From assembly GCF_902167145.1 (NCBI RefSeq), contig NC_050100.1:213832081-213896080 (forward strand): a DNA stretch of 64,000 nucleotides, written 5' to 3'. This DNA comes from Zea mays (taxonomy: Eukaryota; Streptophyta; Magnoliopsida; Poales; Poaceae). This document shows positions 32,611-42,846 of the stretch, piece by piece. Each line of letters begins with the position of its first letter. Position 1 is the stretch's first letter. Under the pieces are notes generated by a model, which saw only the letters and a program-made list of their open reading frames with translations, searched no databases and was not told the origin of the DNA. Both the position numbers and the translations under genes were made by a program.

Positions 32611-34172
32611 TGTCGGCGTTTCGAGACTGGGGGGTCCCTAAGCCGACGAGTGAATGTCGCCGCGTGCCCCAGCCCAGATGGGTCGACGCGAGGTCGAGCG
32701 CGAAGGGGGAAGTGAGGTGGCCGGAGACCGGCGTGAGAGAGGTGGGAATCCTGCGGCCTTCGTGTTCGTCCCGCGCCCAGGTCAGGTGCGCTTGCAGTAG
32801 GGGGTTACAAGCGTCCACGCGGGAGAGGGAGCGAGCGGCTTCAAGCGAGCGCCTGTCTCGTCCTCGTCCCCGCGCGGCCAACCCTCTCTAAGAGGGCCCT
32901 GGTCCTTCCTTTTATAGGTGTAAGGAGAGAATCCAGGTGTACAATGGGGGGTGTAGCAGAGTGCTACGTGTCTAGCGGAGGAGAGCTAGCGCCCTAAGTA
33001 CATGTCGTTGTGGCAACCGGAGAGATTTTGGCACCCAGCTGGTGTGATGTCGTGGCCGTCGGAGGAGTGCCGGAGCCTGGCAGAGGGACAGCTGTCGGAG
33101 CTGTTGAGTCCTTGCTGACGTCCTCTTGCTTCCGTAAGGGGGCTGAGAGCCGCCGTCGTCACAGAGTATGCGGGGCGCCATCATTGCCTATCTGGCGGAG
33201 CGAGCCAGATGGGACGCCGGTCTTGTTCCCGTGGCCCGAGTCAGCTCGGGGTAGGGTGATGATGGTGCCTCCTGTTGACGTGGCTGGTCTGTGCCCTAGG
33301 TTGGGTGATGTGTAAGCTCCTCCGAAGCTGAGGTCGAGTCTGTCTTCTGTGGCCGAGGTCGAGTTCGAGCCCTGGGTCGGGCGGAGCGGAGTTCGCCGTC
33401 TTCCGGGGCTTAGCCCAAGTCCGAGCCCTGGGTCGGGCGGAGCGGAGTTCACCGTCTTCCGGGGCTTAGCCCGAGTCCGAGCCCTGGGTCGGGCGGAGCG
33501 GAGTTCGCCGTCTTCCGGGGCTTAGCCCGAGTCCGAGCCCTGGGTCAAGCGGAGCGGAGTTTGCCGTCTTCCGGGGCTTAGCCCGAGTCCGAGCCCTGGG
33601 TCGGGCGGAGCGGAGTTCGCCGTCTTCTGGGGCTTAGCCCGAGTCCGAGCCCTGGGTCGGGCGGAGCGGAGCTTCCTATGGTGCCTGCGGCCGGGCCTGA
33701 CTGTCCGTCAGCCTCACTCTGTCAAGTGGCACCGCAGTCGGAGCGGCGCATGCGGCGCTGTCTTTCTGTCAGACCGGTCAGTGGAGCGGCGAAGTGACGA
33801 CGGTCACTTCGGCTCTGTCGGCTGAGGGGCGCGCGTCAGGATAAAGGTGTCAGGCCACCTTTGCATTAAATGCTCCTGCGATTTGGTCGGTCGGTGCGGC
33901 GATTTGGTCAAGGTTGCTTCTTGGCGAAGACAGGGCCTCGGGCGAGCCGGAAATATGTTCGCCACTGGAGGGGGGCCTCGGGCGAGACGGAGATCCTCCG
34001 GGGTCGGCTGCCCTTGTCCAAGACTAGGCTCAGGCGAGGCGTGATCAAGTCCCTTGAATGGACTGATCCCTGACCTAATCGCACCCATCAGGCCTTTGCA
34101 GCTTTATGCTGATGGGGGTTACCAGCTGAGAATTAGGAGCCTTGAGGGTACCCCTAATTATGGTCCCCGACA
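32611..34172 (-). repeat. 5' LTR of the Huck-like element
   Basis: A 1562-bp LTR pairing with 10999-12561. It has 5.6 units of the 56-bp repeat at 33360-33670 and a minus-strand TATA box (CCTATAAAAGG) at about 32908-32918. The right end is GGTCCCCGACA, followed by TSD CCCGA (34173-34177). Confidence 0.93.
33360..33670. repeat. 56-bp tandem repeat in the Huck 5' LTR
   Basis: About 5.6 units, the same number and phase as in the 3' LTR. Individual units have lost CpG or CHG cytosines (for example GGTCAAGCGG and GTTTGCC in the fourth to fifth units). Confidence 0.95.
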
Positions 34173-34177
34173 CCCGA

Positions 34178-35110
34178 CCACGTGTGTAAGCTCTCTAAGG
34201 CGCTCTATGGACTTAAGCAAGCCCCAAGAGCATGGTATGAATGCCTTAGAGACTTTTTAATTGCTAATGTTTTTAAGGTTGGGAAAGCCGATCCAACTCT
34301 ATTTACTAAGACTTGTGATGGTGACCTTTTTGTGTGCCAAATTTATGTTGATGACATAATATTTGGTTCTACTAACCAAAAGTCTTGTGAAGAGTTTAGC
34401 AGGGTGATGACTCAAAAGTTTGAGATGTCAATGATGGGCGAGTTAAGCTACTTCCTTGGGTTCCAAGTGAAACAACTCAAAGATGGGACCTTCATTTCCC
34501 AAACGAAGTACACGCAAGACTTGATCAAGCGGTTTGGGATGAAGGACGCCAAGCCCGCAAAGACTCCAATGGGAACCGACGGACACACCGACCTCAACAA
34601 AGGAGGTAAGTCCGTTGATCAAAAGGCATACCGGTCTATGATAGGGTTTTTACTTTATTTATGTGCTAGTAGACCGGATATCATGCTTAGTGTATGCATG
34701 TGTGCTAGAATTCAATCCGATCCAAGGGAGTGTCACTTAGTGGCCGTGAAGCGGATTCTTAGATTTCAATCCGATCCGAGTACGTTGCCGCAGGACAGTG
34801 TTGCGCGCAACTACTTTGGATGAGGCAAACCCTCAGGGACTTTGGCTACAATCTGAGCAAAGTCTCACTCCTATGTGATAATGAGAGTGTTATCCGCATG
34901 GCGGATAATCCGGTTGAACACAGCCACACAAAGCATATTGACATCCGGCATCACTTTTTGAGAGACCACCAGCAAAAGGGAGATATCGAAGTGTTTCATG
35001 TTAGCACCGAGAACCAGCTAGCCGATATCTTTACCAAGCCTCTGGATGAGTCGACCTTTTGCAAGCTGCGTAGTGAGCTAAATGTCTTAGATTCACGGAA
35101 CTTGGATTGA
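34178..35110 (+). pseudogene. Copia A RT C-terminus and RNase H, with internal deletion
   Basis: The RT resumes after the Huck insertion ([33 protein letters not shown] with the YVDD box). It is open to about 34764. There, relative to copia E, about 200 bp coding for the first RNase H motifs (SDSDYAGC.., VEAEY) are missing and replaced by 13 bases. The frame is shifted and ends at 34821-34823. The RNase H C-terminus follows in another frame (34820-35110: [33 protein letters not shown]). RNase H activity must be lost because two of the catalytic acidic residues are deleted. Confidence 0.9.
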
Positions 35111-35892
35111 CTTATAGCATACATGTGTTTTATGCCTTGATCATGTTCCTTAATGCATTTTGTTGTTTATTTATGGTGCTCAAGTTGTACAAGCACTCCC
35201 CGGACCTCACAAGTCCATGTGCAAGTGATGCACATATTTAGGGGGGGATGTGCTACAACTTGACCCTTTGAGACTAACTGTGTACTTGAGTTTGCTTAAT
35301 TTAGTCTCAAAGGAGGTTTGAAAGGGAAAGGTGGACTTGGACCGTGCAAGACTTCCACTGCACTCCGATGAAAGAGTAACTGATTCCAAGTTCATCTTTG
35401 TACTCTTATTGCCTTTTTACTCTTAGTTGAAGATTTTGGTGAGGCAATGGGGTTAAAGGGCCAAAATTGATCCCGTTTTGGTGCTTGATGCCAAAGGGGG
35501 AGAAAATAAGGCCAAAGCAAGAAATGGATCAGCTACCACTTGAGAATTTTGAAAAAGTAGAGTTAGAGTTTTTGTTTGTCAAAATACTCTTGTTTGTCTC
35601 TTATTGTCAAAAGTTGGCCTCTTGTGGGGAGAATATTTGATTATGGGAAAAGGGGGAGTTTTTGAATCTTTGATCAATTTCTCTTGAAATATGTCTCTTT
35701 ATGTTTCAACAAGTGTGTTTGACTTAGAGATAGGAAATTCAGTTTGATTTGCAAAAACCAAGTGGTGGCAAAGAATGATCCATATATGCCAGATTTGAAT
35801 CAAAACAATTTTGAGTTCTCATTTGTATTGATGTTGCACTTCCTTTAGTTGCTTTTTATTGTGTTGGCATAAATCACCAAAAAGGGGGAGAT
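35111..35892 (+). other. 3' untranslated region of copia A with three purine tracts
   Basis: Non-coding. Purine tracts AAAGGGGGAGAAAA (about 35493-35506), GGGAAAAGGGGGAG (about 35645-35658) and AAAAAGGGGGAGAT (35879-35892); the last abuts the 3' LTR. The pattern matches copia E. Confidence 0.8.
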
Positions 35893-36722
35893 TGAAAGGG
35901 AAATGTGCCCTTGGGCCATTTCTAAGTATTTTGGTGATTGAGTGCCAACACAAGTGGACTCAAGTTAATCTATGGATAAAGTGCAAATCAAGTAAAAAGG
36001 TATGTTTCTAAGACTTAGTACATTGTTTTGGAGACTAATGTACTATGTCTAAATGCTGGAAACAGGAGAAATCAAGTTGAAAAAGAGATGGCTCTGTTCA
36101 GCCAAAGACAGCTCGGTCTGGGTGCACCAAGACTTGATTTCGCGCATGGAGGAGAACACCAAGCATTCTCTAAGCATTCCTAAGCTCCAAGACTTTGATT
36201 CCGCGCATTTGATTCTTTGTGGTAGCAACTAGAGCTCCATTTGAGTTGTGAACTCGTCGGGTTGTGTTGTGAGCTCTTGTTGTGACTTGTGTGCGTGTTG
36301 GTACTCTGATTTCGTGTCTTGTGTGCGTTGCTCATCCCTCCCTTACTCCGTGCTTCTTTGTGAACATCAAAGTATAAGGGCGAGAGGCTCCAAGTTGTGG
36401 AGATTCCTCGCAAGTGGGATATAGTAAAGTGAAAGCAAAACACCGTGGTATTCAAGTGGGTCTTTGGACCGCTTGAAAGGGGTTGATTGCAACCCTCGTC
36501 CGTTGGGACGCCACAACGTGGAGTAGGCAAGTGTTGGACTTGGCCGAACCACGGGATAAACCACTGTGCCATCTCTATGTTGATCTCTTTGTGGTTATCG
36601 TGTTGTGCAAGCTCTCCTCTCTAGCCACTTGGCTTAATTGTGCTAACTCCTAATCAAGTTTTGTGGATTAAGTTTCAAGTTTTTACAGGATCACCTATTC
36701 ACCCCCCCTCTAGGTGCTCTCA
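35893..36722 (+). repeat. 3' LTR of copia A, internally deleted
   Basis: An 830-bp LTR. Compared with the 5' LTR it lacks bases equivalent to 5468-5884 (417 bp, the whole palindrome cluster and the TATA box) and carries 19 bases instead (36129-36147). The TSD AAGGG follows at 36723-36727. Confidence 0.93.
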
Positions 36723-36727
36723 AAGGG

Positions 36728-37550
36728 TACTGAGCCCCGACATGTGGGTCCAGGAACATAACGGATGTAATACTTGGAGCTACTAATGTTCGCTGCTGGA
36801 GCAATCCTCTTGCGTCCTGTCATCCGAGATCTGCATAGTATCAGCGTGCAGGGGAAGCTTCTCGTATAAGTGATGATGTCAAACATTCCCCCCCGCAGCA
36901 CGGGTGCACTGTTTGACAACGGACTTGACAGGCACGCCGTCTGCAGGATGGCCCTGGCGCCGCCTGCCAGCGGAGTGGACAGGATGCATTAAATGATGAG
37001 GAGGCACATCGCTTGTCAGCAGGGTGGATAGGCGGCGCGTCCTCTCCGCATTAAATGCAGAGACCACGTGGCCCAGAGGCCTTACATCAAGCTCCGCCCG
37101 CTGGCTTATGTCACGGGCAACAAGCCACGTGGCAGCATCGGGTCTCCGCCTGAGCGGGGAGCGCAAACGCACAGGATAAAGCCTGGACACGTGTCAGTAC
37201 TGGACCCTTGCTTAGGCCAGGGCATCCTCTGTCCCAGGACCTCGTTATGGATGGCCCGGACCTTACTCGGAGGGATCCGAACCCCATCCAAGGGACCCGA
37301 CACGCTAATTGGGAGTCCCGGACCGTATTCGGGGGTCCGGGTTGTGCGTACAAAGGTCCGGCGCTTCCTCGTGGAGGTCCGGTCCAACTGATTGCATCTT
37401 GGGATACATCATCTCTTCTGGTCACGTGGCACCCCTTGAGCCGTCCACGTGGCGGGGTTGGGTGTTGTTCACCGCGCGGCTAGAGATCACCGCACAGGCA
37501 CCGTGTCTACATACTGTAGTAAGGGGTACCCCTGATTCAGGGTACCGACA
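36728..37550 (-). repeat. 5' LTR of gypsy B, second part
   Basis: Continuation of the LTR cut at 5231. The plus strand ends GATTCAGGGTACCGACA, so in element orientation the LTR starts TGTCGGTACCCTGA. The next five bases (GTTTC, 37551-37555) should be the target-site duplication in copia C; the partner is outside the window. Confidence 0.8.
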
Positions 37551-37898
37551 GTTTCATATTTTAGAGTCTTTTGTAGCAAATGTTTTGTTCTTGTTAAAAG
37601 AGGTAGAAAATCTAAATTTGCTCCTAAGGCTGTAGAAGGCTTTTTACTTGGTTATGACTCAAACACAAGGGCATATAGAGTCTTTAACAAGTCCACTGGA
37701 CTAGTTGAAGTTTCTTGTGACATTGTGTTTGATGAGACTAATTGCTCTCAAGTAGAGCAAGTGGATCTTGATAAATTAGATGATGAAGAGGCTCCGTGCG
37801 TCGCACTAAGGAACATGTTCATTGGGGATGTGTGTCCTAAGGAATCCGAAGAGCCTCCACAAGCACAGAATCAACCGTCATCTTCCATGCAAGCATCT
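37551..37898 (+). pseudogene. Copia C integrase C-terminal fragment
   Basis: Open frame [21 protein letters not shown].., then [20 protein letters not shown] and an acidic linker, matching the integrase C-terminus of copia D. It is broken on the left by gypsy B and on the right by the solo LTR. Confidence 0.85.
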
Positions 37899-39063
37899 TG
37901 AAAAGGAATTAGGCTTACACCTTTTTCCTAATTGATTTTGGTGGTTGAATTGCCCAACAGAAATATTTGGACTAACTAGTTTGCTCTAGTCTATAAGTTC
38001 TACAGGTGCCAAAGGTTCACAATAAACAATAAAAAGACCAAGAAAGAGTTCAAACAAAGAGAGCAAAAGACAACCCAAAGGCACCCTGGTCTGGCGCACC
38101 GGACTGTCTGGTGCACCAGGGCATTCGACGCTGAACTCGCTACCTTCGGGAAATTCCAAGGGCGCTCCGCTATAATTCACCGGACTGTCCGGTGTGCCAG
38201 CGGAGCAACAACTACTTCGCGCGCAATGGTCGACTGCAACCGCATTCAATGCGCTACAGTGCGCGCCAGAGTTAGAGCACGCGCAGTTGGCGCACCGGAC
38301 AGTCTACAGGACCTGTCCGGTGCACCACCGGATAGCCCAGAGGCCCCACAAGTTAGAGCTCCAACGGTCGAACCCCAACGGTCTGCTGACGTGGCTGGCG
38401 CATCGGACAGTGTCCGGTGGCGCACCAGACTGTCCAGTGCGCCATGCGACAACACACTTCCAACGGCCATTTTTGGTGGTTGGGGCTATAAATACCCTAA
38501 CCACCCCACATTCAATGGCATCCAAGTTTCCCACCTTCAACACATTACAAGAGCTATAGCATTCAATTCTAGACACTCCAAAGAGATCAAATCCTCTCCC
38601 AAGTCCGAAATCACTCCAAATCAAATAGTGACTAGCGAGAGCGACATTTGTGTTCATTTGAGCTCTTGCGCTTGGATTGCTTCTTTTCTTTCTCATTCTT
38701 CTTGTGACCAACTCAATTGTAACCGAGGCAAGAGACACCAATTGTGTGGTGGTCCTTGCGGGAACTTTGTGTTCCGTTTGATTGAGAAGAGAAGCTCACT
38801 CGGTCTAGGTGACCGTTTGAGAGAGGGAAAGGGTTGAAAGAGACCCGGTATTCGTGACCACCTCAACGGGCAGTAGGTTTGCAAGAACCGAACCTCGGTA
38901 AAACAAATCATCGTGTCTCGCTCTTTATTTGCTCACGATTTGTTTTGCGCCCTCTCTCTCGGACTCGTTCACATTTCTAACGCTAACCCAGCTTGTAGTT
39001 GTTGCTTAAGTTTATAAATTTCAGATTCGCCCTATTCACCCCCTCCCCTCTAGGCGACTTTCA
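37899..39063 (+). mobile_element. Solo LTR, Opie-like
   Basis: A lone 1165-bp LTR (start TGAAAAGGAATTAGGC, end GGCGACTTTCA) flanked by perfect CATCT duplications (37894-37898 and 39064-39068). It was formed by recombination between the two LTRs of a full element. It has a TATA box (TATAAATACC) at 38487 and remnants of the GGAC-GTCC palindromes. Confidence 0.95.
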
Positions 39064-40883
39064 CATCTCCACCAACCCAAGATGAGGATCAGGCTCAAAA
39101 CAATGAAGAAGAAGATCAAGAAGATGAGCCACCTCAAGAGGAGAACAATGATCAAGGGGGAGATGGCAATGATCAAGACAAGGAAGATGATCAAGAAGAA
39201 TAGGGTTAAAGACCGCCACACCCAAGAGTCCACCAAACGATACAACGAGATCACCCTGTGAACTCCATCCTCGGCGAAATTCATAAGGGGGTAACCACTC
39301 GATCTCGTGTCGCACATTTTTGTGAGCATTACTCTTTTATGTCTTCTATTGAGCCATACAGGGTGGAAGACGCATTAAGATATTCGGATTGGGTGTTGGC
39401 AATGCAAGAGGAACTCAACAACTTCACGAGGAATGAGGCATGCAATTTAGTTCCACGTCCTAATCAAAATGTTGTAAGAACCAAGTGGGTCTTCCGCAAC
39501 AAGCAAGATGAGCATGGTGTGGTGACAAGGAACAAAGCCCGACTTGTGGCCAAGGGATATTCACAAGTCGAAGGTTTGGATTTCGGTGAAACCTATGCAC
39601 TCGTAGCTAGGCTTGAATCAATTCGTATATTACTTGCCTATGCTACTTACCATGGCTTTAAGCTTTACCAAATGGACGTGAAAAGTGCCTTCCTCAATAG
39701 ACCAATCAAGGAAGAGGTCTATGTTGAGCAACCTCCCGGCTTTGAAGATAGTGAGTACCCTAACCATGTGTATAAACTCTCTAAGGCGCTTTATGGGCTC
39801 AAGCAAGCCCCAAGAGCATGGTATGAATGCCTAAGAGATTTCCTTATCACTAATGGCTTCAAAGTAGGAAAAGTCGATCCTACTCTCTTTACTAAAACTA
39901 TTGCAAATGATTTGTTTGTATGCCAAATTTATGTTGATGATATCATATTTGGGTCTACTAACAAATCTACTTGTGAAGAGTTTAGTAGGATCATGATTCC
40001 AAAATTCGAGATGTTTATGATGGGGGAGTTGAAGTACTTCTTAGGATTTCAAGTGAAGCAACTCCAAGAGGGCACCTTCATCAGCCAAACTAAGTACATT
40101 CAAGATATACTCACCAAGTTTGGAATGAAGGATGCCAAACTCATCAAAACACCCATCGGAACCAATGGGCATCTCGACCTTGACATGGGAGGTAAATCCG
40201 TAGATCAAAAGGTATACCGGTCGATGATAGGATTTTTACTCTATTTATGTGCATCTCGACCGGATATTATGCTTTCCGTATGCATGTGTGAAAGGTTCCA
40301 AGCCGATCCTAAGGAAGTTCACCTTAGGGCCGTGAAAAGAATCTTGAGATATTTAGTTTATACACCTAAGTTTGGTCTTTGGTACCCCAAGGGATCCACC
40401 TTTGATTTAATAGGTTATTCAGATGCTGATTGGGCAGGGTGTAAAATTGATAGAAAGAGCACATCATGGACTTGTCAGTTCTTGGGAAGATCCCTGCTGT
40501 CTTGGGCTTCAAAGAAACAAAACTCAGTAGCTCTTTCTACCACCGAAGCCGAGTATATTGCCGCAGGACATTGTTGCGCGCAATTGCTTTGGATGAGGCA
40601 AACCCTTAGAGACTATGGCTACAAACTGAGCAAATTCCCTCTCTTATGTGACAATGAGAGTGCAATCCGCATGGCGGATAATCCCGTTGAACACAGCCGC
40701 ACTAAGCACATAGTCATTCGATATCACTTTTTGAGGGATCACCAACAAAGGGGGGATATCGAGATTGCTTACGTTAGAACCAAAGAACAACTAGCCGATA
40801 TCTTTACCAAACCATTAGATGAGAAAACCTTTACCAAACTTAGTAATGAGCTAAACATTCTTGATTCTAGAAACTTTGATTGA
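39064..40883 (+). pseudogene. Copia C reverse transcriptase and RNase H
   Basis: After an acidic linker with a TAG at 39201 the frame is open for 541 residues (39258-40883). RT motifs: [52 protein letters not shown]. RNase H motifs: [36 protein letters not shown]. It ends LDSRNFD. All main catalytic residues are visible. Several changes from consensus (ALVARLE for APVARLE, NEAC for NEVW, FLNRP for FLNGP) show drift. It is classed as a pseudogene because the upstream pol is broken. Confidence 0.9.
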
Positions 40884-41638
40884 GACATTGCACACATAGC
40901 TCATTTATATACCTTTGATCATATCTCTTTTATGTCTATGACTAATATGTTTTCAAGAGAATTTCTACTAAGTCATAGATTGAAAGGGAAATGGAGTCTT
41001 CGGCGAAGACAAGGCTTCCACTCCACTCTATCGGTATTATTTACCCTTCACCATCACTCCGCATCGCTCTCCACTTTGGTATAATCTTCACTCATATTCA
41101 TTTGTACCAATGGGGAGAAAGTAAGAAGGGCTCTAAAGACTCCGTTTTTGGCGATTAATGCCAAAGGGGGAGAGAGTATTAGCCCAAAGCAAAAGGACCG
41201 CACACCACCACCAATTTAAAAGTTTAAAAATGAAATTTTCAAATTGGTATAGTTAATCTTCTTTCAATTGGTAAAACCCTCTTGAGCACTAAGAGGATAA
41301 TTCCATTCAGGGGAAGTTTTGTTTAAGTCAAAGGAAAAGCATTTGAAACAGGGGGAGAAAATTTCAAATCTTGAAAATGCTTCTTGCAATCTTATTCATA
41401 TACCTTTGACTATTTGCAAAAGACTTTGAAAAGATTTTTATAAAAGAATTTGCAAAAACAAAACAAGTGGTGCAAATGTGGTCCAAAATGTTAAAATATC
41501 AAATCAAACTTATATACTTAGAAATGGTTTCATCTCAAAATGACTTATGCACATCTGTCAAAATGCAAACTAGTTACATTTCTACACTTTATACTTGCTT
41601 TGGTTTGTGTTGGCATCAATCACCAAAAAAGGGGAGAT
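40884..41638 (+). other. 3' untranslated region of copia C
   Basis: Non-coding, closely related to 27-845. Purine tracts near 41161-41173, 41350-41360 and 41624-41638; the last abuts the LTR. Confidence 0.75.
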
Positions 41639-42846
41639 TGAAAGGGAAATAGTCTCAATATTTCCTATAATCGATTTTGGTGTTTGACGACCATCACAAA
41701 CCTCGTGGACTAACCAGTTTGCCTAGTTCATCATCTCACAGGTGCATAAGTTCATCTACAAATATTCTAAATTGACTGTCCGGAATACCGTAGATTATTC
41801 CGAACAGGAGAAGCTTTTTGGAAAAACAGACTAAGCGCGGACTGTCCGGGCCCTTGCAGCGGACCGTCCGCGACACCAAAGTAACCCTCGGATAGGAACA
41901 CTGCAAAAACACAAGTCTACACTACGGACCGTCCGAGACCAAGCGTGGACCGTCCGGCCTCAGGCGCGGACCGTCCGGTCGGTGAATAACCGAAAAAACC
42001 GAAGGTGACAGGTTTGGTAAAATGAATTATAGCGTCCTCGCGGACCGTCCGGGGTGCACGACCGGACCGTCCGCGATTGCCTTTATTTGACATCTGACGA
42101 AACATTTAATGCTATATAGCCGTTGATATAGCCGTTACTGCTGACCGTTGCGATTTTAGTCGTTGATGTGCAGGGGCGAACCGTCCGGACCAGGGGCGCG
42201 GACCGTCTGCGGTCGGCAGAAAGGGAGCAACGGCTAGGAAGTGGTTGAGGGCTATAAATACAACCCCAACCACCTCCATTCACTTCACCCAAGCATTCCA
42301 ATCCTCTACATTCAATACAAGAGCTAGCAATCCATTCAAAGACACAATCAAGCTTCCAATCTCTCCAAATTCCACAATTAAGACAAGTGATCATTAGCGA
42401 TTAGTGACTTGAGAGAGAGAGTGATATGTGTGTTATTTGTCGCCCCTTGTTGCTTGGCTTTTGCAATTGTGCTTTCTTCTTCCCCACTTTTATTCTCAAG
42501 ACACTTGTAATCAAAGCAAGAGACATCAAGTTGTGGTGGTCCTTGTGAGGGGTCTAAGTGACCCATTTGATTAAGGAGAAAGCTCACTCGGTCAAATTGG
42601 CCGTTTGAGAGAGGGAAAGGGTTGAAAGAGACCCGGTCTTTGTGACCACCTCAACGGGGAGTAGGTTTGCAAGAACCGAACCTCGGTAAAACAAATCACC
42701 GTGTCACTCGCTTTATTTCTTGGTTGATTTGTTTTCGCCCTCTCTTTCAGACTCAGTTTATTTCTAACGCTAACCCCGGCTTGTAGTTGTGCTTAAAGTT
42801 TGTAAATTTTAGTTTCCGCCTATCCACCCCCTCTAGGTGACTTTCA
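41639..42846 (+). repeat. 3' LTR of copia C
   Basis: A 1208-bp LTR from TGAAAGGGAAATAGTC to AGGTGACTTTCA. The palindromes here have a different flank: CGGACCGTCCG or GCGGACCGTCCGC rather than CACCGGAC-GTCCGGTG, between about 41840 and 42210. TATA box TATAAATA at 42253. Confidence 0.9.

Larger units (their letters stand above)
10999..34172 (-). mobile_element. Huck-like Ty3/gypsy element (Tat lineage), minus strand
   Basis: Bounded by LTRs 10999-12561 (3') and 32611-34172 (5') with TSD CCCGA. Without the nested copia D it is about 13.7 kb. Order on the minus strand is LTR, primer site, gag, protease, RT, RNase H, a second (archaeal-type) RNase H, integrase, then a 3.9-kb non-coding 3' region. 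Dual RNase H and a long 3' region are typical of the Tat lineage. The Huck name rests on LTR ends and size from memory. Coding parts have six nonsense codons and a frameshift. LTRs differ by 43 substitutions (39 transitions, 4 transversions) plus one indel, counted by eye. Confidence 0.85.
5232..36722 (+). mobile_element. Copia element A (Ji-like Sirevirus), split by the Huck-like element
   Basis: Complete element bounded by LTRs 5232-6459 and 35893-36722 with TSD AAGGG. Its own DNA is 5232-10998 and 34178-36722. The Huck-like gypsy fills 10999-34172. Order is LTR, tRNA-iMet primer site, long gag, protease, integrase, RT, RNase H, purine-tract region, LTR, which is the Sirevirus layout. Pol has several stops and frameshifts, and the 3' LTR has lost its promoter region. 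LTR divergence counted by eye is 9 substitutions in about 806 aligned bases (6 transitions, 3 transversions). Confidence 0.92.
2075..37550 (-). mobile_element. Ty3/gypsy element B, minus strand, heavily interrupted
   Basis: Gag and 5' LTR of a minus-strand gypsy element. Its own sequence is 2075-2893, 4088-5231 and 36728-37550. The rest of this span is inserted DNA: a hAT-like element (2894-4087) and copia A with everything nested in it (5232-36722). The pol region and 3' LTR are not in the window and presumably lie to the left, beyond the copia ending at 2074. B is itself inserted in the integrase of copia C, whose reading frame resumes at 37551. I do not recognise the family. Confidence 0.8.
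37551..42846 (+). mobile_element. Copia element C, 3' half (outermost host of the nested stack)
   Basis: Right half of a plus-strand copia element: integrase C-terminus, RT/RNase H, purine-tract region and 3' LTR. Its left half lies beyond the window start because gypsy B is inserted in the integrase at 37550/37551. A solo LTR interrupts it at 37899-39063. Its 3' LTR (41639-42846) is of a different subtype from those of A, D and E. TSD candidate CCCCA at 42847-42851. Confidence 0.88.
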
